From an uncultured Christensenella sp. (lineage in GTDB: Bacteria > Bacillota > Clostridia > Christensenellales > UBA1242): a stretch of DNA of 16,929 bases. A program made the position numbers and the translations under genes. Below are positions 1 through 7,391 of the stretch, piece by piece. The notes beneath the pieces are model-generated. The model made no database searches. It was not told where the DNA came from and saw only the letters and a program-made list of their open reading frames with translations. Position 1 is the stretch's first letter. Each line of letters starts with the position of its first letter. The stretch lies in NCBI GenBank assembly GCA_949291975.1, contig CASEYA010000008.1:1-16929 (forward strand), read 5' to 3'.

Positions 1-3000
1 AATGCTGTTGTTACAGCAAATTCTACAACCAGCCTTGTTGGTGGTTTGGACGACACCGATGTTTATAACTGTCTTGCAACAAACAGCCGTGATTTAACTT
101 TAAGTCAAATTGTGGTAAGCATAGCCAATATGAACAATGTATTCAACAACTTTGAACAAGACCACAGTTCAGCAAATTGGCTTCTTGACAACAGTTTGTC
201 TAACTATATTTTCCCACGCCTTGCGGAAGGGCAGACAATCACCATGCAAGAAATTAGCACTGTTGAAGAATTCTTCTACTACATAAAAGGCGGGCAAGGT
301 GGAAACTATCGAATTGTCAATGATTTAACCTTTGATTTAAGCGTTACTTCGGTAAGACAAGACTTTGAAAGTTTGTCAAACGCAACTCAGGCAGTAACAG
401 GTTTAATTCAGGGTTACGGAGCAGATGGTGCCGCTGTGACATTAACTATAATATATGATGGAACAGCAATGTCTATATTCAACATCATCACAAACCTTGA
501 ACTTTCAAACATCAATTTTGTGTTTGAAGGCGATGTTACAGTTGAAAACTATGAAAACTTTGGTCTAATTGCCAGAGAGGCATATAACAGCACAATTTCT
601 AGAACTTCTATTACAACAAATGGAACAATCACGCCAAATAAAATAAGAAATCTTGGTGGATATTTTGGAGTAACAAGTGGTTGTTCATACAGCAATGTTT
701 CTGCTAATGTAAACTATTCAAACACTGGCTACACAAATCATACATCAGGCGAATTTTTAGCAGGAATGATTGCTGGAATTGCTAAAATAAGGAACATTAT
801 TGACTACTCTGAATTAACTCCAAACATAGACATGACCTTTGGTTCAGGAACGGTCTATGTGGGTGGAATGTTTGGTCGTGTTGAAGGGAACATTACAATC
901 AGTTCTTACAGTAGTTCTAACATTAAAATTTCTGGTTTAATCAATTTAACTGGCGGAAATCAAAATGTTGGTGGTGTTATCGGTGAAATTGATGGAACAT
1001 CACTAAATTGCATAATAAACAAAATTGATGTTTCAACCGAAATCACTTCATCAAGTAATCAAAACATAAATGTTGGTGGTGCTATCGGAAAAGCAAATCA
1101 AATTGCACTTTCAGACATAACAACAAGTGGAAACATCAGCATTTCTGGCTCAGCACAAATCTATGCTGGTGGAATTGCAGGAATCTATGATAACGGCATT
1201 GAGTTTTCTGAAACAGCAATCACGCCTGCATCAACGTTTACAAACTGTGTTTCAGGGGTGGATATAGACATCACAAACACTTCAACACAAACAAGCACAG
1301 TCTATGTTGGTGGTTTGATGGGGCTTTTGCGAAATAACATCACATCAATCAACCAAAGCAGTAAACTTGTTCAGACAAATATCTATTTAAACAACTATGC
1401 AAGTGGTCAAATCACAGCAACTGCACAAGCAGAAAATCTTAACAATACTGTTATCTATGCCGGTGGTCTGTTTGGTCAGGTTTATAATGTAAACACACAA
1501 AATAGCAGTGAAGATATATCAACTTTACCAGCAATTGCAAGCAGTGCAAGTTCAGTTATGATTTTTGCAACAGATTTTGGTCAAAACTATCTTGGTGGAA
1601 TTGCTGGATACAGTTCAATGAACATAACAAATGTAATAAACTATGGTTCTATCAGTTTTAAGTCAAACAGTAAAGATAGTTTTACCCAGAACAACAACTT
1701 GTATCTTGGTGGAATTGTTGGTTATTCAAAGAACAATCTATCCACAGCACTAAGTCTTGGAATGATTTCTTCTGGTGGAATTGTGCAAAATAGCATTCAA
1801 CCAATGGTTGGTTATTTAGATGGAGGAATAATTACATCATGTTATTATGTCTCTGATTTAACTGGTATTTTCCAAGATGCAGACTTAACAACAGACAGAC
1901 AGGGTAACAAAAACGTAACAAACCTAACACTTCAAAATGTTCTTTCTCCATCACAAGATATAATAGAAATCAATGTAAATTGGACTTTTGCAAATAACGC
2001 AGTTTTAGAGACTTTGTCGTCTTCAAATTATTATATTTTACCATATATAAATTCTCTTCAAAATTTGATTGTTATGACAAATGAAACAATAAATGCTGGC
2101 GAATATGTGATTGAACCTAACCTTGAAACGCAAATGTGGATTCAAAAGGTTAATTCGTTATCAGATATGCAAAGAGCCTTTATTGACACATCATATGCCT
2201 ATAAGTCTATTATATTTGAAACAAACATCACAGGCGCAAACGAACTTAATATTGGAAATGTTCTAAGAATTCTTGGAAACAGCAAAACCGTTACAACATC
2301 CTACAGCGTGTTCAATGTGATTCCAGAAGATGTTCTAATTTCAGGCTTTGTTGTTCAAAGCAACAGTGAAATTGATATAAGGCAAATAAGCGCAAACACC
2401 AGCATAACCTATGGTATGCTTGCACCAGTTAACAATGGTATAATTTCAAATTGTGCTGTTGGAGGTTTGCCAAATTATAGTTCAAACACATCTAACATAA
2501 GCATTTTATCTGAAAATCTTGATGCCAAAACGCTTGGCGAAAATGATGATGTTCTAACAATCAATCTCAACGCAACAACAAACTCAAGCACTCAAATTTA
2601 TGTTGGTGGCTTGGTTGGTCAAAACAATAACATCATAAGTAATGTGTGGAGTTATTTTGACCTAAACATTAACATAACAGGACAAAATGTAAAAGCCTGC
2701 TATATTTCAAACCTTGTTGGTTATAACATGGGTAAAATGAATTATGCATATGCAATGGGCAAACAGACAACAACAAGTGCGGTTTGGAACAATGGAGTAG
2801 AACGCAACACCTATATTGCAGGTGTGTTGGCATACAGCACACAAACAGTTTCAGACCTTGTTGGAATGGTGGACTTCTCGGTTTATGAACAGTCGCCATA
2901 CAATGTTAACGGTTCACTTGGACAAGGTGTTAACCACAGTTCGCTTACTGGTATCATTCATGCAAATGACATCAGCAGAACAAACTCAAAAGTTGAAGCA

Positions 3001-4368
3001 TATGTTGGTGCTGTTTCAAGTGAGAGAACAATTGCAGCAATGCAAACAACAGACATAAGCGAACTTGGGCTTAATGCATATATGTGGACAAGAAGTGAAT
3101 CACTTAACTATGGACTTCCAATTCTCAATCTCATTTTATCAGCACGAAAGAATGCAAACATTCAAGATATGCGATACACTGGAAGCGGAACACAAAGTTC
3201 ACCGTTTGAAATTTCACACTATATTATGCTTAACAAATTTGCAACAAATTCAACAGGTTCAAATTTTGCATTAACAAGAGATTTGACTGCAACAGCATCT
3301 GTTGGAACAGGAGGGGCAACAACAAATAAAGTGAGTGGAAATGGTTTTGTTATCTTTGTTCCAGATTTTGCACAATTGAATTACGGCAACAGAACATACA
3401 CCACATTTAATGTTCGTCTGGCATCTGGCGGAGTTATAGAATCAATTCTTTTGAGAGTTGATGGTACTTTGACTCTAAATGGTTCAAACATCTCTGTTGC
3501 GCCTCTTGCTTATACCATTAATGGTGGAACAGTTCAAAATTGTGCTGTCTTTGGAACGGTTGATATAGAAAAAGACACTGAGGCACGAACAGCGAGTGGG
3601 GCAATTGGTGGCTTGGTTGCAAACCTAACAACAGGAACAGTTACAAAAAGTTGGACTGATGTAAGTTTAACCATTACAAGTGGAACATATAATGTTGGAG
3701 GGCTTGTTGGTTCAATGGGAACTAACGGCAGTGATTCTGCCTTGACTCAAAGTTTTGCAAGCGGAGATATAACAATAAAAGATAATACATCTAGTTCAAT
3801 TGGTGGACTTGTTGGATATGTTTCGGGCTACAAAACAGTTACTTCAGGCGGAATGGAACTTTACACATCTTCAGCAAGCATTGACAGTTGTTACTATTCA
3901 GGTTATACAAAACATGAAAAAATAGATTCAGATAACAAGCGTTCTGCTGTAACTATTGATAACGGTAATAACTACTATGGTGCAGTTATAGGAACAGTTA
4001 ACACAAGCAGTAGTGAACGACTTAACATAAATAACCTAAGACTAACAAACATCTATACTGCAAACGAATGGCCTTTCTATGGTAACAATGGCTCTGCAAA
4101 TTATGCGAACACAACACACATTTTGGTTGGAAGGGCTGCTGGCATAACAGAGGATTCAGGCATTATATTTACAAGCGTATATATTATGGCAATCTCAAAT
4201 GATGCTTGGACAGTTAAACTCGCAAAACCAATGACTCCATCTGGAATGAATACAATGGGCTTCAGTGCCAAAGAGGTCGGCGATGCATTTACCTATTTAA
4301 GCGGAATAAAACCGGTGCTTACTGATGTAACACCACAAGATAGATGGGTAGATAACTATACTGAATAA
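1..4368 (+). CDS. Giant GLUG-repeat beta-helix surface protein (5' end outside window)
   Basis: The reading frame is open from base 1, so this is the C-terminal ~1455 residues of a larger protein; the TTG at 46 is only an internal Leu codon. Some 14 copies of a [VLAI]GG-x-x-G signature (GGMFG, GGVIG, GGAIG, GGLFG, GGLVG and similar, from about base 34 to base 3815) recur every 35-50 residues with Ile/Asn/Ser/Thr-rich strands between, typical of GLUG-motif right-handed beta-helix proteins. Three list-like openers are visible, at about 240-345, 2134-2235 and 3175-3290 (the last with GSGTQSSPFEI and a following F-x-L-T-R-D-L), each resembling the first coil of a new helix segment. Composition is Asn/Ser/Thr-rich and Lys-poor, as expected outside the cell. 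The C-terminus ends hydrophilic (WVDNYTE) with no LPxTG, membrane segment or SLH domain, so any anchor must lie upstream. The role (adhesion or glycan contact) is inference; the family's function is poorly known. Confidence 0.85.
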   Translation, partial: NAVVTANSTTSLVGGLDDTDVYNCLATNSRDLTLSQIVVSIANMNNVFNNFEQDHSSANWLLDNSLSNYIFPRLAEGQTITMQEISTVEEFFYYIKGGQGGNYRIVNDLTFDLSVTSVRQDFESLSNATQAVTGLIQGYGADGAAVTLTIIYDGTAMSIFNIITNLELSNINFVFEGDVTVENYENFGLIAREAYNSTISRTSITTNGTITPNKIRNLGGYFGVTSGCSYSNVSANVNYSNTGYTNHTSGEFLAGMIAGIAKIRNIIDYSELTPNIDMTFGSGTVYVGGMFGRVEGNITISSYSSSNIKISGLINLTGGNQNVGGVIGEIDGTSLNCIINKIDVSTEITSSSNQNINVGGAIGKANQIALSDITTSGNISISGSAQIYAGGIAGIYDNGIEFSETAITPASTFTNCVSGVDIDITNTSTQTSTVYVGGLMGLLRNNITSINQSSKLVQTNIYLNNYASGQITATAQAENLNNTVIYAGGLFGQVYNVNTQNSSEDISTLPAIASSASSVMIFATDFGQNYLGGIAGYSSMNITNVINYGSISFKSNSKDSFTQNNNLYLGGIVGYSKNNLSTALSLGMISSGGIVQNSIQPMVGYLDGGIITSCYYVSDLTGIFQDADLTTDRQGNKNVTNLTLQNVLSPSQDIIEINVNWTFANNAVLETLSSSNYYILPYINSLQNLIVMTNETINAGEYVIEPNLETQMWIQKVNSLSDMQRAFIDTSYAYKSIIFETNITGANELNIGNVLRILGNSKTVTTSYSVFNVIPEDVLISGFVVQSNSEIDIRQISANTSITYGMLAPVNNGIISNCAVGGLPNYSSNTSNISILSENLDAKTLGENDDVLTINLNATTNSSTQIYVGGLVGQNNNIISNVWSYFDLNINITGQNVKACYISNLVGYNMGKMNYAYAMGKQTTTSAVWNNGVERNTYIAGVLAYSTQTVSDLVGMVDFSVYEQSPYNVNGSLGQGVNHSSLTGIIHANDISRTNSKVEAYVGAVSSERTIAAMQTTDISELGLNAYMWTRSESLNYGLPILNLILSARKNANIQDMRYTGSGTQSSPFEISHYIMLNKFATNSTGSNFALTRDLTATASVGTGGATTNKVSGNGFVIFVPDFAQLNYGNRTYTTFNVRLASGGVIESILLRVDGTLTLNGSNISVAPLAYTINGGTVQNCAVFGTVDIEKDTEARTASGAIGGLVANLTTGTVTKSWTDVSLTITSGTYNVGGLVGSMGTNGSDSALTQSFASGDITIKDNTSSSIGGLVGYVSGYKTVTSGGMELYTSSASIDSCYYSGYTKHEKIDSDNKRSAVTIDNGNNYYGAVIGTVNTSSSERLNINNLRLTNIYTANEWPFYGNNGSANYANTTHILVGRAAGITEDSGIIFTSVYIMAISNDAWTVKLAKPMTPSGMNTMGFSAKEVGDAFTYLSGIKPVLTDVTPQDRWVDNYTE

Positions 4369-4370
4369 TA

Positions 4371-4404
4371 AAAAAATTCTTATGAGAAATCATAAGAATT
4401 TTTT
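4371..4404. terminator. Bidirectional intrinsic terminator
   Basis: A perfect 15-bp stem (4371-4385 with 4390-4404) closes a GAAA loop. The left arm starts with six A and the right arm ends with six T, so the hairpin has a U-tract in either direction. It lies between the surface-protein gene (+) and lepB (-), which converge, and probably ends both transcripts. Confidence 0.9.
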
Positions 4405-4411
4405 ATATTTT

Positions 4412-4440
4412 AAAGTATATTAAGGAATTTAACATACTTT
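4412..4440 (-). terminator. Second hairpin after lepB
   Basis: Inverted repeat AAAGTAT (4412-4418) / ATACTTT (4434-4440), with an inner TTAA/TTAA pairing and one A-C mismatch. It lies 12 bases beyond the lepB stop and may back up the main bidirectional terminator. The stem is AT-only apart from one pair, so it is weak. Confidence 0.35.
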
Positions 4441-4451
4441 TATTAACAATT

Positions 4452-5183
4452 TCATTCTTTAAGCTTAAGTCCAAAAACTTCTTTTAAAATGGTATTAAGA
4501 AGGGTGCCATTTGGAACAATGCTGTCCACAACCCCCAAAACTCTGTCGCTGGACAACGGTCCAACCTCAGAACCATCCCAACTTTCCCCACGGTTATCAC
4601 CAAGGAAAAAGAAATATCCTTTTGGTATGGTAACAGAACCATCTTCATTTATATATTGTGCATCAACTTCCCAATTATTTTTTGAAGCAAAACTTGTTGC
4701 GCAATCAATTGCCTCTGGGTCATCTTTTGAAGGGTCGTTTGGGTCTTTTTTAATATAGTTTTCTTCCAGTAACCTAAATTCATCTTCGCCTGCTTTTTTA
4801 AGATATACCAAAAGTTTTTGATTTTGCTCATCCCATTTTATATTAACAGTATCACCCTCGGTTGCAATTACTCGTTTTATAATGGTTGGATTTACTGAAC
4901 TGTAATCTTCAAAGTCTATAATAACAATGTCACCACGTTTAAAGTTTGTGGTTTTGTTAACAAAAACAATATCATATGTTGTTTTGTTGTCTGCATCTAT
5001 ATTTATTGTTGGTTGCATTGATGGGCCTGTAACAATCACAGCATCATGGTGCAAGCAATATGAAAATATAAAGAATAAAAGAACCACCAAGAAAATGCTT
5101 AAAATGCCACGAAAAATGCTTATTCTTTCAAGTGGTTTATCAACCATGATTGTTCCAATCAGTTTATCAGGATTTTTTTGCAT
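4452..5183 (-). CDS. lepB: Signal peptidase I
   Basis: A membrane-bound serine protease that removes signal peptides from exported proteins. The 243-residue protein has one N-terminal membrane segment (about residues 26-44) and then the family boxes in order: GPSMQPT with nucleophile Ser55, the IIKRVIATEGD box with general-base Lys103, and GDNRGESWDGSEVG (195-208). The Ser/Lys dyad makes it the bacterial (S26A) type, catalytically intact. The commonly seen GDNR-D-N-S-x-D-S-R box reads GDNR-G-E-S-W-D-G-S here, a mild deviation. Start ATG at 5183 is preceded by AAGGAG (5189-5194) at a five-base spacing. It lies 49 bases after ppa on the same strand with a hairpin between, and ends in TGA. No separate promoter was recognised, so it is probably co-transcribed with ppa. 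Confidence 0.95.
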   Translation of the reverse strand: MQKNPDKLIGTIMVDKPLERISIFRGILSIFLVVLLFFIFSYCLHHDAVIVTGPSMQPTINIDADNKTTYDIVFVNKTTNFKRGDIVIIDFEDYSSVNPTIIKRVIATEGDTVNIKWDEQNQKLLVYLKKAGEDEFRLLEENYIKKDPNDPSKDDPEAIDCATSFASKNNWEVDAQYINEDGSVTIPKGYFFFLGDNRGESWDGSEVGPLSSDRVLGVVDSIVPNGTLLNTILKEVFGLKLKE

Positions 5184-5187
5184 ATAA

Positions 5188-5227
5188 ACTCCTTAAACAA
5201 AGCAAAAGGAGTGTTTAGACTCCTTTT
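5188..5227 (-). promoter_or_regulatory. ppa-lepB intergenic hairpin with competing pairing to the lepB RBS
   Basis: Read on the minus strand, AAAAGGAGT (5219-5227) pairs with ACTCCTTTT (5204-5212) in a 9-bp stem with a six-base loop, followed only by a broken T run. The same ACTCCTT arm is also complementary to AAGGAGT at 5188-5194, which is the lepB Shine-Dalgarno site. The first hairpin thus frees the ribosome site, while the alternative would cover it. The pairings are seen in the sequence; a regulatory role is inference. It may simply be a weak terminator that lowers lepB relative to ppa. Confidence 0.5.
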
Positions 5228-5232
5228 TTATT

Positions 5233-5763
5233 TTATGCATCATATTCTGCTTTATAATTATTAATGCTTTCTTCAATGATTCTTTCTGCACTTTCAATGC
5301 CTTCAACACCACTGATTTCAGTCTCTTTATTTTGCAGTTCTTTATATCTTCTAAAGAAATGACACATTTCATCATATGTGTGTTGTGGTAAATCGTCAAG
5401 ATTTTTAACTTTTTTAAAGAATGGGTCACCCTCAGCAACGGCAATAATTTTTTCGTCCATTTCGCCATCGTCAACCATTTTAATCATTCCAATTGGTCTG
5501 CAATCAACCAAAACACCAGGCATAAGAGGTTCGCTTGTGAGAACCAAAACATCAAGTGGGTCATGGTCGCCACCAAGTGTTCTTGGAATAAAACCATAGT
5601 TAGCAGGATAAACCATGCTGGTGTGAAGCAAACGGTCAAACTTAATCAGTCCAGTTTCCTTATCTAGTTCATATTTTACCTTGCTTCCTTTTGCAATTTC
5701 AATGTATGCACAAAATTTGTCTGTCCCAATTCTGCTTGGGTCAATGTCATGCCAAATATTCAT
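5233..5763 (-). CDS. ppa: Inorganic pyrophosphatase, family I (soluble)
   Basis: Hydrolyses pyrophosphate to phosphate in the cytoplasm, pulling nucleotide- and sugar-activating reactions forward. The 176-residue length is typical. Active-site residues of the Escherichia coli enzyme have visible counterparts: Glu22, Lys30 in KYE, Arg44, Tyr52 and Tyr56 in YPANYGF, metal ligands Asp66, Asp68 and Asp71 in [10 protein letters not shown], then the Asp98/99-Asp103-Lys105 cluster and Tyr140-Lys141. All are present, so it should be active. Start ATG at 5763 has GAGG about nine bases upstream. It is driven by a strong promoter and is the first gene of a two-gene unit with lepB. Confidence 0.96.
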   Translation of the reverse strand: MNIWHDIDPSRIGTDKFCAYIEIAKGSKVKYELDKETGLIKFDRLLHTSMVYPANYGFIPRTLGGDHDPLDVLVLTSEPLMPGVLVDCRPIGMIKMVDDGEMDEKIIAVAEGDPFFKKVKNLDDLPQHTYDEMCHFFRRYKELQNKETEISGVEGIESAERIIEESINNYKAEYDA

Positions 5764-5797
5764 AATAAATAACCTCGCTTATATTTTTCATCTTAGA

Positions 5798-5826
5798 ATT
5801 ATAACACACCAAATCACTTTTGGCAA
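5798..5826 (-). promoter_or_regulatory. ppa promoter
   Basis: On the minus strand, -35 TTGCCA (5821-5826), a 17-base spacer and a perfect -10 TATAAT (5798-5803) preceded by TG in the extended position (TGTTATAAT). This is a near-consensus vegetative sigma promoter, about 35 bases before the ppa start. Confidence 0.85.
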
Positions 5827-5844
5827 ACAAAAAAACTATTTATA

Positions 5845-5873
5845 TTGACTTTTTTTCAATAAAATGATAAAAT
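5845..5873 (+). promoter_or_regulatory. Promoter of the HAD-like gene
   Basis: -35 TTGACT (5845-5850), 17-base spacer, -10 TAAAAT (5868-5873), with TG at the extended position (TGATAAAAT). Only 18 bases separate its -35 from that of the divergent ppa promoter, so the two polymerase sites lie back to back. A TATAAT at 5877-5882 is too close to the start codon and lacks a spaced -35. Confidence 0.75.
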
Positions 5874-5896
5874 ATCTATAATAAAAGGGGTTAATG

Positions 5897-7294
5897 ATGG
5901 CACAAGTTATTTTTTCCACAAATTTAGATTTATTATCAAAAAATGACAAAAAACTTTCAGCAAAGGATGAAGCAGAGCTGAGAAAAATTTTGCAAATGGA
6001 CTTAAATTATGCGTTTACATCCGATGATTCAATGCAAAGTGCGGTATCTGCATCCACAGGGCTTGCAAACAGAGATGTTATCATTGCAAACAGTGGGGCA
6101 TATGCTAAAACAAAAGATGGAACGCAAATTGCAAATCAAAAACTTTCCAAAGAGGCAATAGATGCAATTGAAGCGGTTTTATCTCCAGAGTTTTCAAAAT
6201 TTGGATATTTTAAAATAGAAACCGAAAGAGGCAGTGCTTCTACAAAAAGAAATTTGATTATAAGCAAAATAAAAAAGGCTTTAAGACTGGAAAAAGAAGT
6301 TACTGACCAAACTTTTTCTGTCGCTAAAAATAATGCATATAATCTAAGTTTTCAAATTGTTGCACCAAAAGCAAAAATTCCGCTTAAAAAACGCCTTACA
6401 AGAGCAGAATATTTTGAAAGACGTAAAAAAGCGGTTGATTTCGAAGAGGCTGCTGTTAAAAAAATAATAGACACATTAATAAGTGCTCCAGATGATATAA
6501 AAAGCAAGTTTATTGATGCAGTTGACATCACTTTTGATGACCACGGAATTATCTTTGTTCCAAAGGGTTGTGGTAAAGTGAACGCTTTAGAAAAATATTG
6601 CAAAGACAACAAACTTGATGCTAGCGATGTAATTATGTATGGAAATAAATTTGATGACTTTTTCAAGCCAGTGTCTTTAAAAGTAATTGAAGATTTAAAA
6701 AAAGAAGCAGCCTTTGTAGCAAAGTCTTTTGATAGCTTGGATGTTGCGGTTAAACTTGCGCAAAAAATGGAAGGCACACAGACAGACTTAAATTTTGCCT
6801 TTTCTAAAATAGATAAAAATGAAAAAATTGGTGAAAGATTGTTAAATCGCAAACTTTTCCAAGAAGATGAACTTATTAATCGTGCCAGAGAGCGTGCAAT
6901 GAGAGAAGATAAACTTAGAGCAGCAACAGAAGTAGAAGACAGAAAACTTGCACGAGAAATTGAAAGGTTAAAAGCGGTGGTTCCTCCAACCTTAGAAGAT
7001 GGAACAGAAAATCCAGAATATGTTGAAAAAGAAAAAGCGTTAATTGACGCAAGAAATGATGTGGTAACAAAAATAGCCGAACAGGTTAACAAAACTCCTT
7101 TTGAGAATAATTTCAACTGGTTTTATAACTCATTTAACTTAAATGAACTCAAAGGTTTTGTTCTTAAAAAGAGAGAAATTGTTAACACAAAAAACAGAAT
7201 TGCAGAAGAGGAAAGAGAAAGAAGATTAGAAGAAAGGCGAACACGAGCATCAGAAATTGACGAGGATGAGGATGTTCCAGAGGGTGCTTTATAG
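5897..7294 (+). CDS. Degenerate Cof-type HAD-like protein with coiled-coil C-terminal extension
   Basis: The first ~290 of 465 residues follow the layout of Cof-type HAD phosphatases. VIFSTNLDLL (4-13) sits where hhhhDxDGTLL belongs, AFTS (39-42) is motif II with Thr41, and IANSGAYAKTKDG (63-75) matches the ITNNGA-x-x-x-x-x-DG strand-turn. A C2-type cap region follows, then PKGCGKVNALEKY (222-234) with motif III Lys227, VIMYGNKFDDFF (245-256) at motif IV, and DLKKEAAFVAKS like the usual closing helix. Both motif I aspartates are replaced (Ser7, Asn9) and motif IV GD is GN, so phosphatase activity is unlikely. Residues ~290-465 are charged and helical, probably coiled coil, ending in an acidic tail. 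Two ATGs lie in tandem (5894, 5897); the second fits the AAAGGGG site best (spacing six). It has its own promoter and terminator. The family assignment is from motif reading only, and the function is unknown. Confidence 0.75.
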   Translation: MAQVIFSTNLDLLSKNDKKLSAKDEAELRKILQMDLNYAFTSDDSMQSAVSASTGLANRDVIIANSGAYAKTKDGTQIANQKLSKEAIDAIEAVLSPEFSKFGYFKIETERGSASTKRNLIISKIKKALRLEKEVTDQTFSVAKNNAYNLSFQIVAPKAKIPLKKRLTRAEYFERRKKAVDFEEAAVKKIIDTLISAPDDIKSKFIDAVDITFDDHGIIFVPKGCGKVNALEKYCKDNKLDASDVIMYGNKFDDFFKPVSLKVIEDLKKEAAFVAKSFDSLDVAVKLAQKMEGTQTDLNFAFSKIDKNEKIGERLLNRKLFQEDELINRARERAMREDKLRAATEVEDRKLAREIERLKAVVPPTLEDGTENPEYVEKEKALIDARNDVVTKIAEQVNKTPFENNFNWFYNSFNLNELKGFVLKKREIVNTKNRIAEEERERRLEERRTRASEIDEDEDVPEGAL

Positions 7295-7325
7295 TGTTTT
7301 TTTATGAAATTTTATAAAAATATGC

Positions 7326-7355
7326 AAAAATGGTTGATATTTTCACCATTTTTTT
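7326..7355 (+). terminator. Terminator of the HAD-like gene
   Basis: AAAAATGGT (7326-7334) pairs with ACCATTTTT (7345-7353), with a GA/TC inner pair after a one-base bulge, and runs into a stretch of T to 7355. It starts 31 bases after the stop and separates this gene from the next one. Confidence 0.8.
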
Positions 7356-7391
7356 GTTAAACTATATACAGTATAAAAATAGGGGAAAAGA

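Noticed and set aside
46..48. TTG at 46 as the start of the giant surface protein
   Set aside because: The frame is open back to base 1 and encodes a repeat unit (TTSLVGG) there; no ribosome site is present.
850..3820. Regular repeats in the first gene as a CRISPR array or DNA repeat element
   Set aside because: The similarity is at protein level (glycine motifs at variable 35-50 residue spacing); the DNA copies differ and there are no constant-length spacers.
6352..7116. A 254-codon open frame on the minus strand, opposite the HAD-like gene
   Set aside because: Its Ser/Leu/Phe-rich translation is what antisense of Lys/Glu-rich coding gives; no ribosome site or promoter, and the plus-strand frame has a strong start and family motifs.
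7349..7377. Promoter for the signal-peptidase-like gene (TTTTTT / TATAAA)
   Set aside because: The -10 is plausible but there is no recognisable -35 or extended TG, so it was mentioned in the gene entry only.
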